In this document: positions 1 through 9,604 of the stretch, one piece after another | Layout: every line of letters starts with the position of its first letter | How positions within the stretch are numbered: position 1 is the stretch's first letter | NCBI RefSeq assembly: GCF_001583435.1 | Contig: NZ_CP013251.1 | Location: 62,001-126,000, forward strand | DNA: 64,000 bases | Direction of reading: 5' to 3' | DNA from: Endozoicomonas montiporae CL-33 | GTDB taxonomy: Bacteria; Pseudomonadota; Gammaproteobacteria; Pseudomonadales; Endozoicomonadaceae | The notes under the pieces: generated by a model | Databases searched by the model: none | The model's input: only the letters and a program-made list of their open reading frames with translations | What the model was told of the DNA's origin: nothing | Program-made: the position numbers and the translations under genes

Positions 1-380
1 ATCAGCCAGGTGTCGTTAACTTCTTCAATCAGCCGGTGTGCAAAGTAGGATTTTTCCAGCAGCTCATACATATCAATATCTGATCGGGACTGGAGAACCG
101 GAGCCATAAAATTTTCATCGATGATATCCAGAAAGGGATAGATGAACTCTTCAATATTCAGCTCTTCGGATGCTTTTTCCAGAGCCTTCAGAAAGTCTGG
201 AACATGGTCTATGTATTCAGCGACGAACTTCAGCAACGTTTCGCAAGCATTTTCTTCTGGTAGCTCGATGGTGTGGTGCAGCTGGTTAAGCTGTTTTTCC
301 ACCAGGGAACTTAAATGCATGCTTTGTGCTTCGTGCGCTCTTGCGTGATCAATAAGATCAACGATCGCCTGCACGTCCAT
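1..380 (-). CDS. Hypothetical protein, 3' end outside window (partial)
   Basis: An open frame runs on the minus strand from an ATG at 380 to the window edge without a stop, giving the first 126 residues. A strong ribosome binding site (GGAGG, 386-390 on the opposite strand) sits 5 nt before the ATG, which makes this a real start. The protein begins MDVQAIVDLIDHARAHEAQS and is helical and acidic, with no signal peptide or membrane segment. I do not recognise the family. It is divergent from the cytochrome oxidase operon across a 1.1 kb gap. Other frames here (142-348 plus, 311-541 minus) are shadows. Confidence 0.7.
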   Translation of the reverse strand, partial: MDVQAIVDLIDHARAHEAQSMHLSSLVEKQLNQLHHTIELPEENACETLLKFVAEYIDHVPDFLKALEKASEELNIEEFIYPFLDIIDENFMAPVLQSRSDIDMYELLEKSYFAHRLIEEVNDTWL

Positions 381-1468
381 ATGTGCCTCCATTGACAGTG
401 GCGGATACTGACTAATGATGATGAGGTGTTTGTTCCATTCCAATGAACCATTGATTTCCTGAGTTTCGGTTGAGCGTTAAACTTCAGAAAAAGTCCAATT
501 GGAACGAGACATAATTGACCATAGTGCCAGCTTTGGTACAAGTTATTTTAAATACCCCTTTTTCATAAAAATCACATCTTTTAGAATTAAATAAGAAATA
601 TAAAAAAGCCTTGATTTGCAGGCTATTTCGTGATCTTTCCAGTACTTGTGCAGTCAAAAAAATGACACACAAAATATGCCAGTGAAGCCCGCTGTTTCAA
701 CGTTTTATTGATGGTTGCCAGAACGATTTGTTCCTTCAGCAAAACATGAATGGGAAATCATTTAATTTCCAAAAAAAGGGGGAGTGGAATTGAAATCATT
801 TTGCTGTGAGTGATTAAAACTACCTGTGTCGTTTGTTTTTGTGCTGGGTTTTTCTGCATAAATCTATTTTTTAACGTGTATTTTTTGGACAAAAAACACA
901 AGAATAATTTCCTTTTTTTTATCCATGTTGTTTAATGAAGTTCTGGGACTATACTTCTTGGATCATTATTGTCAGATCCTTGGGGTATGTATTGCAGGGT
1001 GTTCCTGCGATTTGGGTTTAGCAAGCCGACGTGCAGATTTTATCTGTCCGGTCGGATACTCAGGCACAACATTCCGGCAGTGATCAGTTGCTGGCCGGTA
1101 AGCAGCTAACTAGGTGTAGTTAATTTGCAGTGTCCAGGTAGTGTGACTTTGTCTTCTATTTTTAGGCATGATGATAAATGGTCGCTCTTGCATAGAATTT
1201 TACCCTTTACCATGTTGATAGTGTTCTGCCAGATCATTCTCTGCTGAACAATAGTCTGCTGGTAGATGTTTGGGAAAGCTTTTTTCAGGCAAGATGCTGT
1301 ACTGACCAGGGCAGGTCAACAGGACAATAATAAAACCAGCTTAATGACAGTAGTTCATTAGCCGGTTAACACCTCTGAATGCAGGGCTCTGGGTCTGCTC
1401 AATAATAATAAGAAGTTTCCGCCACCAATCTTTTAGACACAGGGCGGATCGTCAGGGGATGTAAGGGA
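381..1468. other. Long gene-free leader upstream of coxB
   Basis: This 1.09 kb AT-rich stretch contains no convincing coding frame on either strand. The visible items are a possible sigma-70 promoter at 928-955 and a small GC hairpin (GCAGG/CCTGC) near 995-1010. If that promoter drives coxB, the mRNA leader would be about 500 nt. No riboswitch class was recognised. Confidence 0.5.
928..955 (+). promoter_or_regulatory. Candidate sigma-70 promoter for the cox operon
   Basis: TTGTTT (928-933) and TATACT (950-955) are separated by 16 nt. It is the best -35/-10 pair seen in the leader, but it lies about 510 nt before coxB and closer promoters cannot be excluded. Confidence 0.3.
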
Positions 1469-2665
1469 ATGATGCAGCAAATGCGAGCACTTTTTCTTCT
1501 TGCTACCGGTTTTCTTGGTAGCTTGTTGCCTGTGCGCCTGATGGCGGACTGGCAGGTCAATATGACTGAGGGGGTGACGGCTATCAGCCGTTCCATCTAC
1601 GGTCTTCACATGACCATATTCATCATTTGCGTTGTTATCGGCGTGTTGGTGTTTGGTGTCATGTTCTATTCAATCATCATGCACCGGAAATCCCGTGGCG
1701 TTAAACCGCAGCACTTTCACGAAAGTACTTTGGTTGAAATTGCCTGGACCACTATTCCGTTTCTCATTCTGGTTGTCATGGCAATCCCTGCCACCAAAAC
1801 CCTCATCGATATTTACAACACTGATGAAGCGGAAGTGGACATAAAAATCACCGGCTATCAGTGGAAATGGCAGTATGAATATCTTGGGGAAGGTGTTTCG
1901 TTCTTCAGTAATCTCTCCACACCTAAAGAACAGATTTATAATGTCCGCGACAAGCAGGATAACTACCTGCTGGAAGTCGATGAACCTTTAGTCCTGCCTG
2001 TCGGTAAAAAGATTCGTTTTCTGGTCACTGCTGCGGATGTTATCCACTCCTGGTGGGTGCCGGCTTTTGCGGTGAAACGCGATGCCATTCCCGGGTTTAT
2101 TAACGAAGCCTGGACCAAGATTGAACGCCCCGGCATTTATCGCGGACAGTGTGCAGAACTGTGCGGCAAGGATCACGGCTTTATGCCAGTGGTGGTGGAT
2201 GCCAGAACACCGGAAGACTTTGACCTTTGGCTGGCAGAGAAAAGGCAGGAAGCCGAACATATCAAGAAGTTAACGGATGAAGACTGGGACATGGACAAGT
2301 TAATGACGCTGGGCAAAACCACCTACGAAAAAATCTGTGCTGCCTGTCATCAGGTGGGTGGTGAAGGTATTCCGCCTCTGTTCCCTGCCCTGAAGGGATC
2401 AGAGATGGCAATTAAAACAGGCATGCTGAAAGACCATGTTGACATTGTCGTGAATGGTAAGAAAGGTACTGCCATGCAAGCATTTGCCAACCAGCTGAAT
2501 GAAGCTGAGCTGGCGGCCGTGATCACTTATGAGCGCAACGCCTGGGGCAACAATACGGGTGAATTAGTCACTCCGAAACAGATTCTTGAATACAAGAAAA
2601 CAGGAGAGCTGAAGCCTGACGACAGCGGTCAGCCTGCTGCAAACACCAAGCAAGCATCGCTGTGA
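1469..2665 (+). CDS. coxB: Cytochrome c oxidase subunit II with fused cytochrome c domain
   Basis: This subunit accepts electrons from soluble cytochrome c and passes them through the binuclear CuA centre to subunit I. An N-terminal signal (residues 1-26) is followed by two membrane segments (about 47-69 and 90-108) and a periplasmic cupredoxin domain. HSWWVPAF lies at 193-200, and the CuA ligands are C228, C232, H236 and M239 in GQCAELCGKDHGFM. A C-terminal extension carries a heme-binding CAACH (290-294), so this is the caa3-like form with a covalently fused cytochrome c. At 398 aa it is longer than plain subunit II, as expected for the fusion. The start is preceded by a purine-rich AAGGGA; two ATGs are adjacent. 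It is the first gene of the cox operon, 10 nt before coxA. Confidence 0.95.
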   Translation: MMQQMRALFLLATGFLGSLLPVRLMADWQVNMTEGVTAISRSIYGLHMTIFIICVVIGVLVFGVMFYSIIMHRKSRGVKPQHFHESTLVEIAWTTIPFLILVVMAIPATKTLIDIYNTDEAEVDIKITGYQWKWQYEYLGEGVSFFSNLSTPKEQIYNVRDKQDNYLLEVDEPLVLPVGKKIRFLVTAADVIHSWWVPAFAVKRDAIPGFINEAWTKIERPGIYRGQCAELCGKDHGFMPVVVDARTPEDFDLWLAEKRQEAEHIKKLTDEDWDMDKLMTLGKTTYEKICAACHQVGGEGIPPLFPALKGSEMAIKTGMLKDHVDIVVNGKKGTAMQAFANQLNEAELAAVITYERNAWGNNTGELVTPKQILEYKKTGELKPDDSGQPAANTKQASL

Positions 2666-2675
2666 GGACGCCACT

Positions 2676-4259
2676 ATGACCGAACATACACTTGAACATC
2701 ACGACGATCATCATCACGGCCCGGCCAAAGGGTTAATGCGCTGGGTTCTGACCACCAACCACAAAGACATTGGCACCATGTATTTGTGGTTCAGCTTCAT
2801 TATGTTCCTGACCGGTGGTGCCATGGCCATGGTAATCCGGGCAGAGCTGTTTCAACCCGGCCTGCAGATTGTCGAGCCTGAATTCTTCAACCAGATGACC
2901 ACCATGCACGGGCTGATTATGGTGTTTGGTGCGGTAATGCCTGCCTTTGTCGGGCTGGCAAACTGGATGATTCCCATGATGATTGGTGCGCCGGATATGG
3001 CACTGCCGAGAATGAACAACTGGAGCTTCTGGATTTTGCCGTTTGCTGCCCTGATGCTGGTCAGTACCCTGTTTATGGAAGGCGGCGGTCCTAACTTTGG
3101 CTGGACGTTCTATGCTCCGCTGTCAACGGACTATGCGCCGCCCTCCACCACCTACTTTATTTTTGCCATTCACATGCTGGGTATCTCGTCGATTATGGGG
3201 GCGATCAATATCATCGCCACCATTCTTAACCTTCGGGCACCGGGCATGACCATGATGAAAATGCCTTTGTTTGTCTGGACCTGGCTGATCACTGCGTATC
3301 TTCTGATTGCCGTAATGCCGGTACTGGCGGGTGCCGTGACCATGATGCTGATGGATATTCACTTCGGCACCAGCTTCTTTAACGCCGGTGGTGGCGGTGA
3401 TCCGGTACTGTTCCAGCATATCTTCTGGTTCTTTGGACATCCTGAAGTGTACATCATGATACTGCCGTCATTCGGTATCGTGTCCGCCATCATTCCAACC
3501 TTTGCCCGCAAGCCGTTGTTTGGTTACACCTCTATGGTGTATGCCACCAGTAGTATTGCTTTTCTGTCGTTCATTGTCTGGGCGCATCACATGTTTACAG
3601 TAGGTATTCCGCTAGTGGGTGAACTGTTCTTTATGTATGCCACCATGCTGATCGCTGTGCCGACGGGTGTGAAAGTATTCAACTGGGTCACTACCATGTT
3701 CCGTGGTGCCATGACTTTTGAAACACCCATGCTGTTTGCCATTGCCTTTGTGGTGCTGTTTACCATTGGCGGTTTCTCAGGTTTGATGCTGGCGATTGCA
3801 CCGGCGGATTTCCAGTACCACGACACGTACTTTGTGGTGGCTCATTTCCATTATGTGCTGGTGCCGGGTGCTATCTTTGCCATCTTCGCCGCTGCCTATT
3901 ACTGGCTGCCCAAGTGGACCGGTCATATGTATGACGAAACTTTGGGTAAAACACACTTCTGGTTGTCGTTTATTGGCATGAACCTGACATTCTTCCCCAT
4001 GCACTTTATCGGGCTGGCGGGAATGCCAAGACGTATTCCGGATTATGCCTTGCAATTTGCCGACTTTAATCAGATAGCCAGTGTTGGTGGTTTCCTGTTT
4101 GGTACCACGCAACTGTTGTTCCTGTTCATTGTGATCAAGTGTATTCGTGGTGGGAAACAGGCAACGGATGAGGTTTGGGAAAATGCCGAAGGGCTGGAGT
4201 GGAGTCTTCCTTCTCCAGCGCCTTATCACACGTTTACTACTCCGCCTGACGTAAAGTGA
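2676..4259 (+). CDS. coxA: Cytochrome c oxidase subunit I
   Basis: This is the catalytic subunit of the aa3-type oxidase. It reduces oxygen at the heme a3-CuB centre and pumps protons. It has 527 residues, about 12 membrane helices and a His-rich N-terminus. Visible ligands are H78 (low-spin heme), HPEVY at 255-259 (CuB His and the cross-linked Tyr), HH at 304-305 (CuB), and H390 and H392 in VAHFHY (the two hemes). It follows coxB by 10 nt and precedes the copper chaperone ctaG, the standard order in Pseudomonas-type operons. Length is normal and no key residue is missing. Confidence 0.97.
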   Translation: MTEHTLEHHDDHHHGPAKGLMRWVLTTNHKDIGTMYLWFSFIMFLTGGAMAMVIRAELFQPGLQIVEPEFFNQMTTMHGLIMVFGAVMPAFVGLANWMIPMMIGAPDMALPRMNNWSFWILPFAALMLVSTLFMEGGGPNFGWTFYAPLSTDYAPPSTTYFIFAIHMLGISSIMGAINIIATILNLRAPGMTMMKMPLFVWTWLITAYLLIAVMPVLAGAVTMMLMDIHFGTSFFNAGGGGDPVLFQHIFWFFGHPEVYIMILPSFGIVSAIIPTFARKPLFGYTSMVYATSSIAFLSFIVWAHHMFTVGIPLVGELFFMYATMLIAVPTGVKVFNWVTTMFRGAMTFETPMLFAIAFVVLFTIGGFSGLMLAIAPADFQYHDTYFVVAHFHYVLVPGAIFAIFAAAYYWLPKWTGHMYDETLGKTHFWLSFIGMNLTFFPMHFIGLAGMPRRIPDYALQFADFNQIASVGGFLFGTTQLLFLFIVIKCIRGGKQATDEVWENAEGLEWSLPSPAPYHTFTTPPDVK

Positions 4260-4274
4260 TTCAGGGGATTGTGT

Positions 4275-4847
4275 ATGAGCGGGAAGGATAAAAACAAAGA
4301 AGACAATGTCGTCGATTTGTCAAAGCGAACCATGCTTCGCACCGGGCTGGTAGCCGGAGGTATGTTTGGCTTTGGTTTTGCGATGGTGCCTATCTACGAC
4401 GTTTTCTGCAAAGTCACTGGCCTTAATGGCAAGACAGATCCTAACCCTTATACCGGCAAGGCCGTTATGGACACCAGCCGCACCATTAAAGTGCAGTTTG
4501 TGGCGACTAAAAATGCGGGAATGAGCTGGGACTTCCACCCGGATATTTCCGAAGTAGAAGTACACCCGGGACAGGTGGGCGAACTCAGCTTTTACGCCCG
4601 AAACCCGACCGGAAAACGGATGATTGGTCAGGCAATACCCAGCGTAACGCCGTTTCAGGCCACGAATTATCTGCACAAGGTCGAATGTTTCTGCTTTACC
4701 ACACAGACCCTGGATGCAGGTGAAGAAAAAGTCATGCCGCTGAGAATTATTGTGGATCAGGAATTACCCCGGCATATCACAAAACTAACCCTGTCGTACA
4801 CTCTGTTCGATGTGACAACGATGGGGGAAAGGACGTTGAAGTCTTGA
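4275..4847 (+). CDS. ctaG: Cytochrome c oxidase assembly protein CtaG/Cox11
   Basis: CtaG is a membrane-anchored periplasmic copper chaperone that inserts CuB into subunit I. The 190-residue protein has one N-terminal transmembrane helix (about 21-40), an immunoglobulin-like domain, and the conserved copper motif CFCF at 138-141. I chose the ATG at 4275, with AGGGG seven bases upstream. An in-frame TTG two codons earlier has no comparable ribosome binding site. It lies between coxA and coxC with short gaps, so it is co-transcribed. Confidence 0.93.
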   Translation: MSGKDKNKEDNVVDLSKRTMLRTGLVAGGMFGFGFAMVPIYDVFCKVTGLNGKTDPNPYTGKAVMDTSRTIKVQFVATKNAGMSWDFHPDISEVEVHPGQVGELSFYARNPTGKRMIGQAIPSVTPFQATNYLHKVECFCFTTQTLDAGEEKVMPLRIIVDQELPRHITKLTLSYTLFDVTTMGERTLKS

Positions 4848-4857
4848 GGAGAGTTTA

Positions 4858-5748
4858 ATGGCTGACGAAGGAAGCTATTACGTTCCCGCACAGAGCAAGT
4901 GGCCAATCATTGCTTCTATTGGCATGTTTGTGACGCTGGCGGGTGCAGGCATGATGATGAACGATATGTCTGCCGGTGTGAAAGATTCCATTGCGCATTA
5001 CGTAATGTTTGCCGGTGCGCTGATCATGGCTTACATGCTGTTTGGCTGGTTTGGCAATGTGATTAAAGAGTCCCATGACGGGCTGTACAGTGCGCAAATG
5101 GACCGAAGTTTCCGCTGGGGAATGAGCTGGTTTATCTTCTCGGAAGTGATGTTCTTTTTTGCCTTCTTTGGCACCCTGTTTTACATCCGGATGTTTTCGG
5201 TCCCGTGGCTGGGCGGTGAAGGTCACGGGGCTATGACCAATCAGTTGTTATGGCCCGAGTTTGAGGCTGGCTGGCCTTTGATGAAAACACCGGACAACGA
5301 AACCTTCCCGGGGCCGGATGCCATCATCGATCCTTTCCACCTGCCGCTGTTGAACACACTTTTGCTGGTGGCTTCCAGTATCACTCTGACCATTGCTCAT
5401 CATGCACTGCGTAAAAACGAACGTAAAAAGGTCATTGTCTGGCTGGCTGCCACCTTGGTACTAGGTTTTACCTTCCTGTTTTTTCAGGCTGAAGAATACA
5501 TTCAGGCCTACAACGAACTGGGACTGACCCTGAGTGCCGGCATTTATGGTTCCACCTTTTTTATTCTGACGGGCTTTCATGGTGCTCACGTCACACTGGG
5601 TGCGTTGATGTTGACGATCATGTTTGTCAGGGTGCTGAAAGGTCATTTTGAACCCGAGAAGCACTTCGCCTTTGAAGCGTCCAGCTGGTACTGGCACTTT
5701 GTGGATGTAGTGTGGATCGGACTCTTTATTTTTGTCTACCTGTTGTGA
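4858..5748 (+). CDS. coxC: Cytochrome c oxidase subunit III
   Basis: This is the third core subunit, which stabilises the catalytic subunit and its proton uptake. It has 296 residues and about seven membrane helices, with the typical subunit III motifs HGAHVTLG near residues 240-247 and a C-terminal SSWYWHFVDVVWIGLF segment. GAGGAG lies just before the ATG. It ends the coxB-coxA-ctaG-coxC run. Immediately after the stop (5745-5776) the sequence TGATGANC(A/G)TTG recurs three times, a small tandem duplication. Confidence 0.95.
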   Translation: MADEGSYYVPAQSKWPIIASIGMFVTLAGAGMMMNDMSAGVKDSIAHYVMFAGALIMAYMLFGWFGNVIKESHDGLYSAQMDRSFRWGMSWFIFSEVMFFFAFFGTLFYIRMFSVPWLGGEGHGAMTNQLLWPEFEAGWPLMKTPDNETFPGPDAIIDPFHLPLLNTLLLVASSITLTIAHHALRKNERKKVIVWLAATLVLGFTFLFFQAEEYIQAYNELGLTLSAGIYGSTFFILTGFHGAHVTLGALMLTIMFVRVLKGHFEPEKHFAFEASSWYWHFVDVVWIGLFIFVYLL

Positions 5749-5792
5749 TGAGCATTGTGATGAACGTTGTGATGATAAGAGCAAAGCGCCCG

Positions 5793-6008
5793 CTAACGGT
5801 ATAACCATGGAGCGTGGCTGTGAATATCACCGTGCAGCCATGCCACAACAATGATCAACATAATCAGAACCGTCAGGGTGATACGTGCTGTAAGAGAGTT
5901 AAGCAGTCTGGTCGATCCGCTTCGGTCGGTGACAAGGTAGTAAAGTCCCCGCCCCAGGCAGACGAGCACTGCGAAGAAAAGAATAAGAATAATAACTTTT
6001 AACCACAT
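5793..6008 (-). CDS. DUF2909-type small twin-transmembrane protein
   Basis: A 71-residue protein with two membrane helices (about residues 2-22 and 43-63) joined by a basic loop, matching the DUF2909 small protein that sits between coxC and surf1 in Pseudomonas genomes. A possible role in oxidase assembly rests only on position; the biochemical function is unknown. I chose the ATG at 6008, with AGGTG before it. A GTG three codons upstream (6017) is an alternative. It is antisense to its neighbours, which is also its usual arrangement. Confidence 0.75.
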   Translation of the reverse strand: MWLKVIILILFFAVLVCLGRGLYYLVTDRSGSTRLLNSLTARITLTVLIMLIIVVAWLHGDIHSHAPWLYR

Positions 6009-6102
6009 ACCAGACACCTGTTGCTTGAATAAGCGCTTAATTGAGCCATCAGCCGGTAAAGAGCTTTTAAAAGCATATCAGTGGAACTGGAATGAGCACC
6101 AG

Positions 6103-6819
6103 ATGTTGAAGTATAGAATCAAGTTGTCGCTGTTGGTGATGCTATTGCTGCCCTTGCTGGTATCCCTTGGACTATGGCAGCTCTCCCGCTATGAGCAAAA
6201 GCTGGAGCTGGAACAGATGCTGATCGAGCGTCTGCACATGTCGCCTTTGTCTTACTCGGATGTAAAACAATTCCCTGATCCCATGTATCTGCCCGTGAAC
6301 GTTCAGGGGCAGTTCGATGCTTCCCGATATTTCCTGCGGGATAATCAGGTGCATGCAGGGCAGGCCGGTTATGAACTGATCATGCCTTTTACGACAATCG
6401 ACGGACAAACAATACTGGTTAACCGCGGCTGGCTAAACAGTGTGTCCAGAGAAACACTGCCTGATGTTATAACGCCTTCGTCAACGATTGAGCTGACAGG
6501 CACTCTTTATCGTCCCCTTGGAAAAGCATTCACTTTGGGTGAAGACGTTTGGACAGAGTTGTGGCCCAAGCGCATTCAGGCTCTGGATTTCCCAAAAATG
6601 CGAGCCGCTCTCAACCTTGAAATTCCATCTATGCTGCTGGTGCTGACTTCGGGGCAACCGGGGGCATTGCAGGTTCGCCCTGTGACGATGAAAACCAGTT
6701 CCGGCAAGCATCTGGGTTACTCCTTTCAATGGTTCACCATGGCGCTGGTGTTGCTGGGACTTTATCTCTATCAAATGATTAAAACCGGGAAGCGACAACA
6801 TGCAGGAAGCCACTCATAA
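6103..6819 (+). CDS. SURF1-family cytochrome oxidase assembly protein
   Basis: SURF1 (Shy1) assists insertion of heme a into cytochrome oxidase subunit I. The protein has an N-terminal membrane helix (LLVMLLLPLLVSLGLWQLSR), the SURF1 hallmark GLWQLSRYEQK, a periplasmic domain with LRDNQ and LVNRGW, and a second helix near the C-terminus. The frame is open back to a TTG at 6025, but that would leave only 16 bp to the divergent small gene and no ribosome binding site. The ATG at 6103 gives 238 aa, which fits the family. It overlaps the next gene by 20 bp. Confidence 0.88.
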   Translation: MLKYRIKLSLLVMLLLPLLVSLGLWQLSRYEQKLELEQMLIERLHMSPLSYSDVKQFPDPMYLPVNVQGQFDASRYFLRDNQVHAGQAGYELIMPFTTIDGQTILVNRGWLNSVSRETLPDVITPSSTIELTGTLYRPLGKAFTLGEDVWTELWPKRIQALDFPKMRAALNLEIPSMLLVLTSGQPGALQVRPVTMKTSSGKHLGYSFQWFTMALVLLGLYLYQMIKTGKRQHAGSHS

Positions 6820-7417
6820 ACGCAGAGCAGACAGCGGGAAGAACGCCAAGGCAAAAGGTCGGCTGCAAATGGTATTGATATTTGCCATTCCTGCTTTTGC
6901 TATCTGTCTTTCGTACCTGATGTACTTTACCGGCGCTTTTGTTCCGGAAGGTAAAACCAATAAAGGACAGCTGATTTTGCCGCCTAAATCACTGGCACAG
7001 ATGAACCTGATACATGAAGGCAGGTTATTTTCCGAGAAAAACCTGGAAGGGCGCTGGGGCATTATCGTGTTGGGCAGCAAAGACTGTGCATCGAAGTCCT
7101 GTCAGGACGCTATGTATCAGACACGTCAGGCACATATTGCATTGGGAAAGGAAACCGATCGTGTGGTGCGAACGTTTGTTGCTGATGAAGAGTTGGCAGT
7201 GACTCGCGGGTTTCAACAGGAGCACCCGGATATTGTTTGGCTGAAAGCAGATAAAGCCGGTTTGCTCAAAGAGCTGGATTTAAAAGAGTGGTCAACCGGT
7301 CGGTATTTCATTGTCGATCCGCTGGGCAACATCATGATGGGTTACGATTCGGCACAACATGGTGGTGATTTGTTGAAAGACTTAAAGCGGCTGTTGAAGG
7401 CTTCAAAAATCGGCTAG
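6800..7417 (+). CDS. Membrane-anchored cytochrome oxidase-associated protein, unknown function
   Basis: A 205-residue protein with a basic N-terminus, one transmembrane helix (about 24-45) and a periplasmic domain whose pattern (GRWGIIVLGSKDC, then YFIVDPLGNIMMGY) resembles SCO/thioredoxin-fold proteins. It lacks the CxxxC copper site of true SCO proteins. It occupies the slot between SURF1 and heme A synthase where Pseudomonas has a conserved hypothetical. The start overlaps the 3' end of surf1, suggesting translational coupling. Its TAG stop (7415-7417) is formed by the first bases of the inverted-repeat element that follows, so the native C-terminus may have been altered. Confidence 0.8.
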   Translation: MQEATHKRRADSGKNAKAKGRLQMVLIFAIPAFAICLSYLMYFTGAFVPEGKTNKGQLILPPKSLAQMNLIHEGRLFSEKNLEGRWGIIVLGSKDCASKSCQDAMYQTRQAHIALGKETDRVVRTFVADEELAVTRGFQQEHPDIVWLKADKAGLLKELDLKEWSTGRYFIVDPLGNIMMGYDSAQHGGDLLKDLKRLLKASKIG

Positions 7418-7580
7418 GAGCCTGTCGGACTTAGCCGACCGTAGCGAGAAAAAGACAGGTTTGAGACAGTTTTGACGATCATTTGAGGCGAATAGCGAGC
7501 TATTCAACGAAAAGGATCGTCAAAAATGGCCAAATCCGGCTTTTTCGCAGTAGGTCAGTGGTAAGTCCGACAGGCTCCTA
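7415..7580. repeat. Family A inverted-repeat element, copy 1 (166 bp)
   Basis: The element is bounded by perfect 19-bp inverted repeats (TAGGAGCCTGTCGGACTTA at 7415-7433 and its complement at 7562-7580). It contains no gene. Its centre holds AATAGCGAGCTATT (7490-7503), a near palindrome also found in copy 2 at 33.8 kb and, with one change, in family B. It behaves like a non-autonomous MITE or palindromic repeat. It lies between the SCO-like gene and ctaA and supplies the stop codon of the former. Confidence 0.85.
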
Positions 7581-7633
7581 GCGATAAGAAATTGTGAGAG
7601 CAATACGACGTCGGCAGGATAAAGGGGGTTCAC

Positions 7634-8668
7634 ATGGGAACAACAAAAAAGAAAGGCTTTTATCTGGCACTGTTTGCCACGGTTCTGGCAATGGTCGTCG
7701 TGGTTCTTGGGGCTTATACCCGGCTGGTGCATGCCGGTCTGGGTTGCCCTGACTGGCCCGGTTGTTACGGACAGTTAACGGTTCCGGAAACGGCCAGAGA
7801 AATAGCCGTGGCTGAAGCTTTATTTCCTGGTGCACCCGTAGAAGTGGAAAAAGGCTGGGCGGAAATGATTCACCGTTACGTGGCCGGATTGCTGCTGCTT
7901 GTGGTGTTGGGTATTGCACTGCTTTCATGGAAGCACCGTAAGGAACCGGGACAACCGCTGATACACCCTGTCTTTATCCTTGGTCTTATCATTTTACAGG
8001 CCGCCTTTGGTATGTGGACGGTGACACTGAAACTCTGGCCACAAGTCGTGACGCTGCATCTGCTGGGTGGCTTTGCCACGTTCAGCCTGCTTTTTTTACT
8101 AACCCTTCGTTTGTCAGGCATGGGGTGGAAGAAACTGCCTCCGGATGTGGTTAATGGTTTGAAAGGGCTGGGCATGGCCGGATTGCTGGTGGTGATTGTG
8201 CAGATCACGCTGGGTGGCTGGATCAGTTCAAACTATGCTGCACTCGCCTGCCCTGACCTGCCCATGTGTCAGGGACAATGGTTACCACCGGCTGATTTTG
8301 CAGAAGGGTTTGATATTACTCAGGAGATAGGGCCAAACTACCTTGGCGGACAAATGGATTCTGCTGCCCGAACCGCCATTCACCTGACTCACCGGTTGGG
8401 AGCTTTAATCACGGTGCTGGTGCTACTGCTACTGTCGTTCAAGGTTCTGACACGCAGTAAACAACTGTCTTATAGTTCACGCGGCAGCCTGCAAAAAATA
8501 TCATTAGCTATTCTGTTTATTCTGACGATTCAGGTGATTCTGGGTCTCAGTAATATTATCTGGCATCTGCCATTACCGGTAGCCGTTGCACACAACCTGT
8601 TTGGTGCTTTGTTGCTGCTGTCTCTGGTCGCTTTAAATTACCGACTTCGTATTTCAGGGGATGAATGA
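7634..8668 (+). CDS. ctaA: Heme A synthase (COX15/CtaA)
   Basis: CtaA oxidises the methyl group of heme O to the formyl group of heme A. The 344-residue protein has about eight membrane helices. Conserved heme ligand histidines are visible in [22 protein letters not shown] and VAHNLFGA, and two cysteine pairs are present (CPDWPGC and CPDLPMC). It is separated from the upstream assembly genes by a family A repeat, yet keeps the conserved order ctaA-cyoE-sco. It nearly overlaps cyoE. Confidence 0.93.
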   Translation: MGTTKKKGFYLALFATVLAMVVVVLGAYTRLVHAGLGCPDWPGCYGQLTVPETAREIAVAEALFPGAPVEVEKGWAEMIHRYVAGLLLLVVLGIALLSWKHRKEPGQPLIHPVFILGLIILQAAFGMWTVTLKLWPQVVTLHLLGGFATFSLLFLLTLRLSGMGWKKLPPDVVNGLKGLGMAGLLVVIVQITLGGWISSNYAALACPDLPMCQGQWLPPADFAEGFDITQEIGPNYLGGQMDSAARTAIHLTHRLGALITVLVLLLLSFKVLTRSKQLSYSSRGSLQKISLAILFILTIQVILGLSNIIWHLPLPVAVAHNLFGALLLLSLVALNYRLRISGDE

Positions 8669-8679
8669 GGAACGTTGTG

Positions 8680-9567
8680 ATGAGCAAGGTAACGTACAGT
8701 GAATCGGTCCACTGGAAGGACTACCTCGAACTGACCAAGCCCAAAGTGGTCACATTGATGGTGCTGACGGTGGTGATTGGCATGTGTCTGGCAACACCGG
8801 GCATTGTGCCACTGGACGTATTGGTTTTTGGTAATGTCGGCATCGCTTTGTCTGCGGGTTCTGCGGCGGTGATTAACCATGTGGTAGATCGACGTATTGA
8901 TAACATCATGGCGCGAACCCACAAACGTCCGGTCGCCGAGGGCAGAATTGCTCCGGCTCATGCATTGTTGTTTGCCTTTGTGCTGGGTGTTACCGGCATG
9001 GGTATTTTAGCTTTTCTGGTTAACCCGTTGACTGCCTGGCTGACGCTGGCTTCCCTGATTGGTTATGCCGTGGTTTATACCTCTTTTCTGAAACGTGCCA
9101 CACCACAGAATATTGTCATTGGTGGTCTGGCGGGTGCAGCGCCTCCCCTGCTGGGCTGGACATCAGTAACAGGACAGCTTGATGGCAATGCGCTGCTGCT
9201 GGTTCTGATTATCTTTGCCTGGACGCCGCCGCACTTCTGGGCCTTGGCTATCCATCGCAAAAAAGAGTACGCCAGAGCCCATATTCCCATGTTGCCTGTC
9301 ACCCACGGTGAGGCTTACACCAAACTGCACATTGTCCTTTATACAGTGATCATGATTCTGGTGAGTGTGTTACCGTTTCTGACCGGCATGAGCGGGCTGC
9401 TTTATCTGGCCGGTGCGCTGGTACTGGGAGGGCGTTTCCTGTACTGGTCCATCGCTTTGATGCGTGACAGTCGTCCTAATGCTGCCATCAAGACGTTTAA
9501 ATACTCCATTACCTACCTGATGTTGCTGTTTGTCGTTTTACTGGCAGACCATTACACGACGTTTTAA
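8680..9567 (+). CDS. cyoE: Protoheme IX farnesyltransferase (heme O synthase)
   Basis: This enzyme transfers a farnesyl group to protoheme to make heme O, the precursor that CtaA converts to heme A. It is a UbiA-superfamily membrane protein with about nine helices and the prenyl-diphosphate motif [20 protein letters not shown] chose the ATG at 8680, which has GAGGAA seven bases upstream and gives 295 aa. An ATG at 8665 overlapping the ctaA stop is possible (300 aa). Confidence 0.93.
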   Translation: MSKVTYSESVHWKDYLELTKPKVVTLMVLTVVIGMCLATPGIVPLDVLVFGNVGIALSAGSAAVINHVVDRRIDNIMARTHKRPVAEGRIAPAHALLFAFVLGVTGMGILAFLVNPLTAWLTLASLIGYAVVYTSFLKRATPQNIVIGGLAGAAPPLLGWTSVTGQLDGNALLLVLIIFAWTPPHFWALAIHRKKEYARAHIPMLPVTHGEAYTKLHIVLYTVIMILVSVLPFLTGMSGLLYLAGALVLGGRFLYWSIALMRDSRPNAAIKTFKYSITYLMLLFVVLLADHYTTF

Positions 9568-9604
9568 CGGCAATAGTTCATAGCCTTATAAAAGAGAGAG
9601 CCGC

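Noticed and set aside
3777-4229. 150-residue frame antisense to coxA
   Set aside because: It is opposite the conserved C-terminal third of coxA and shows no protein-like motif.
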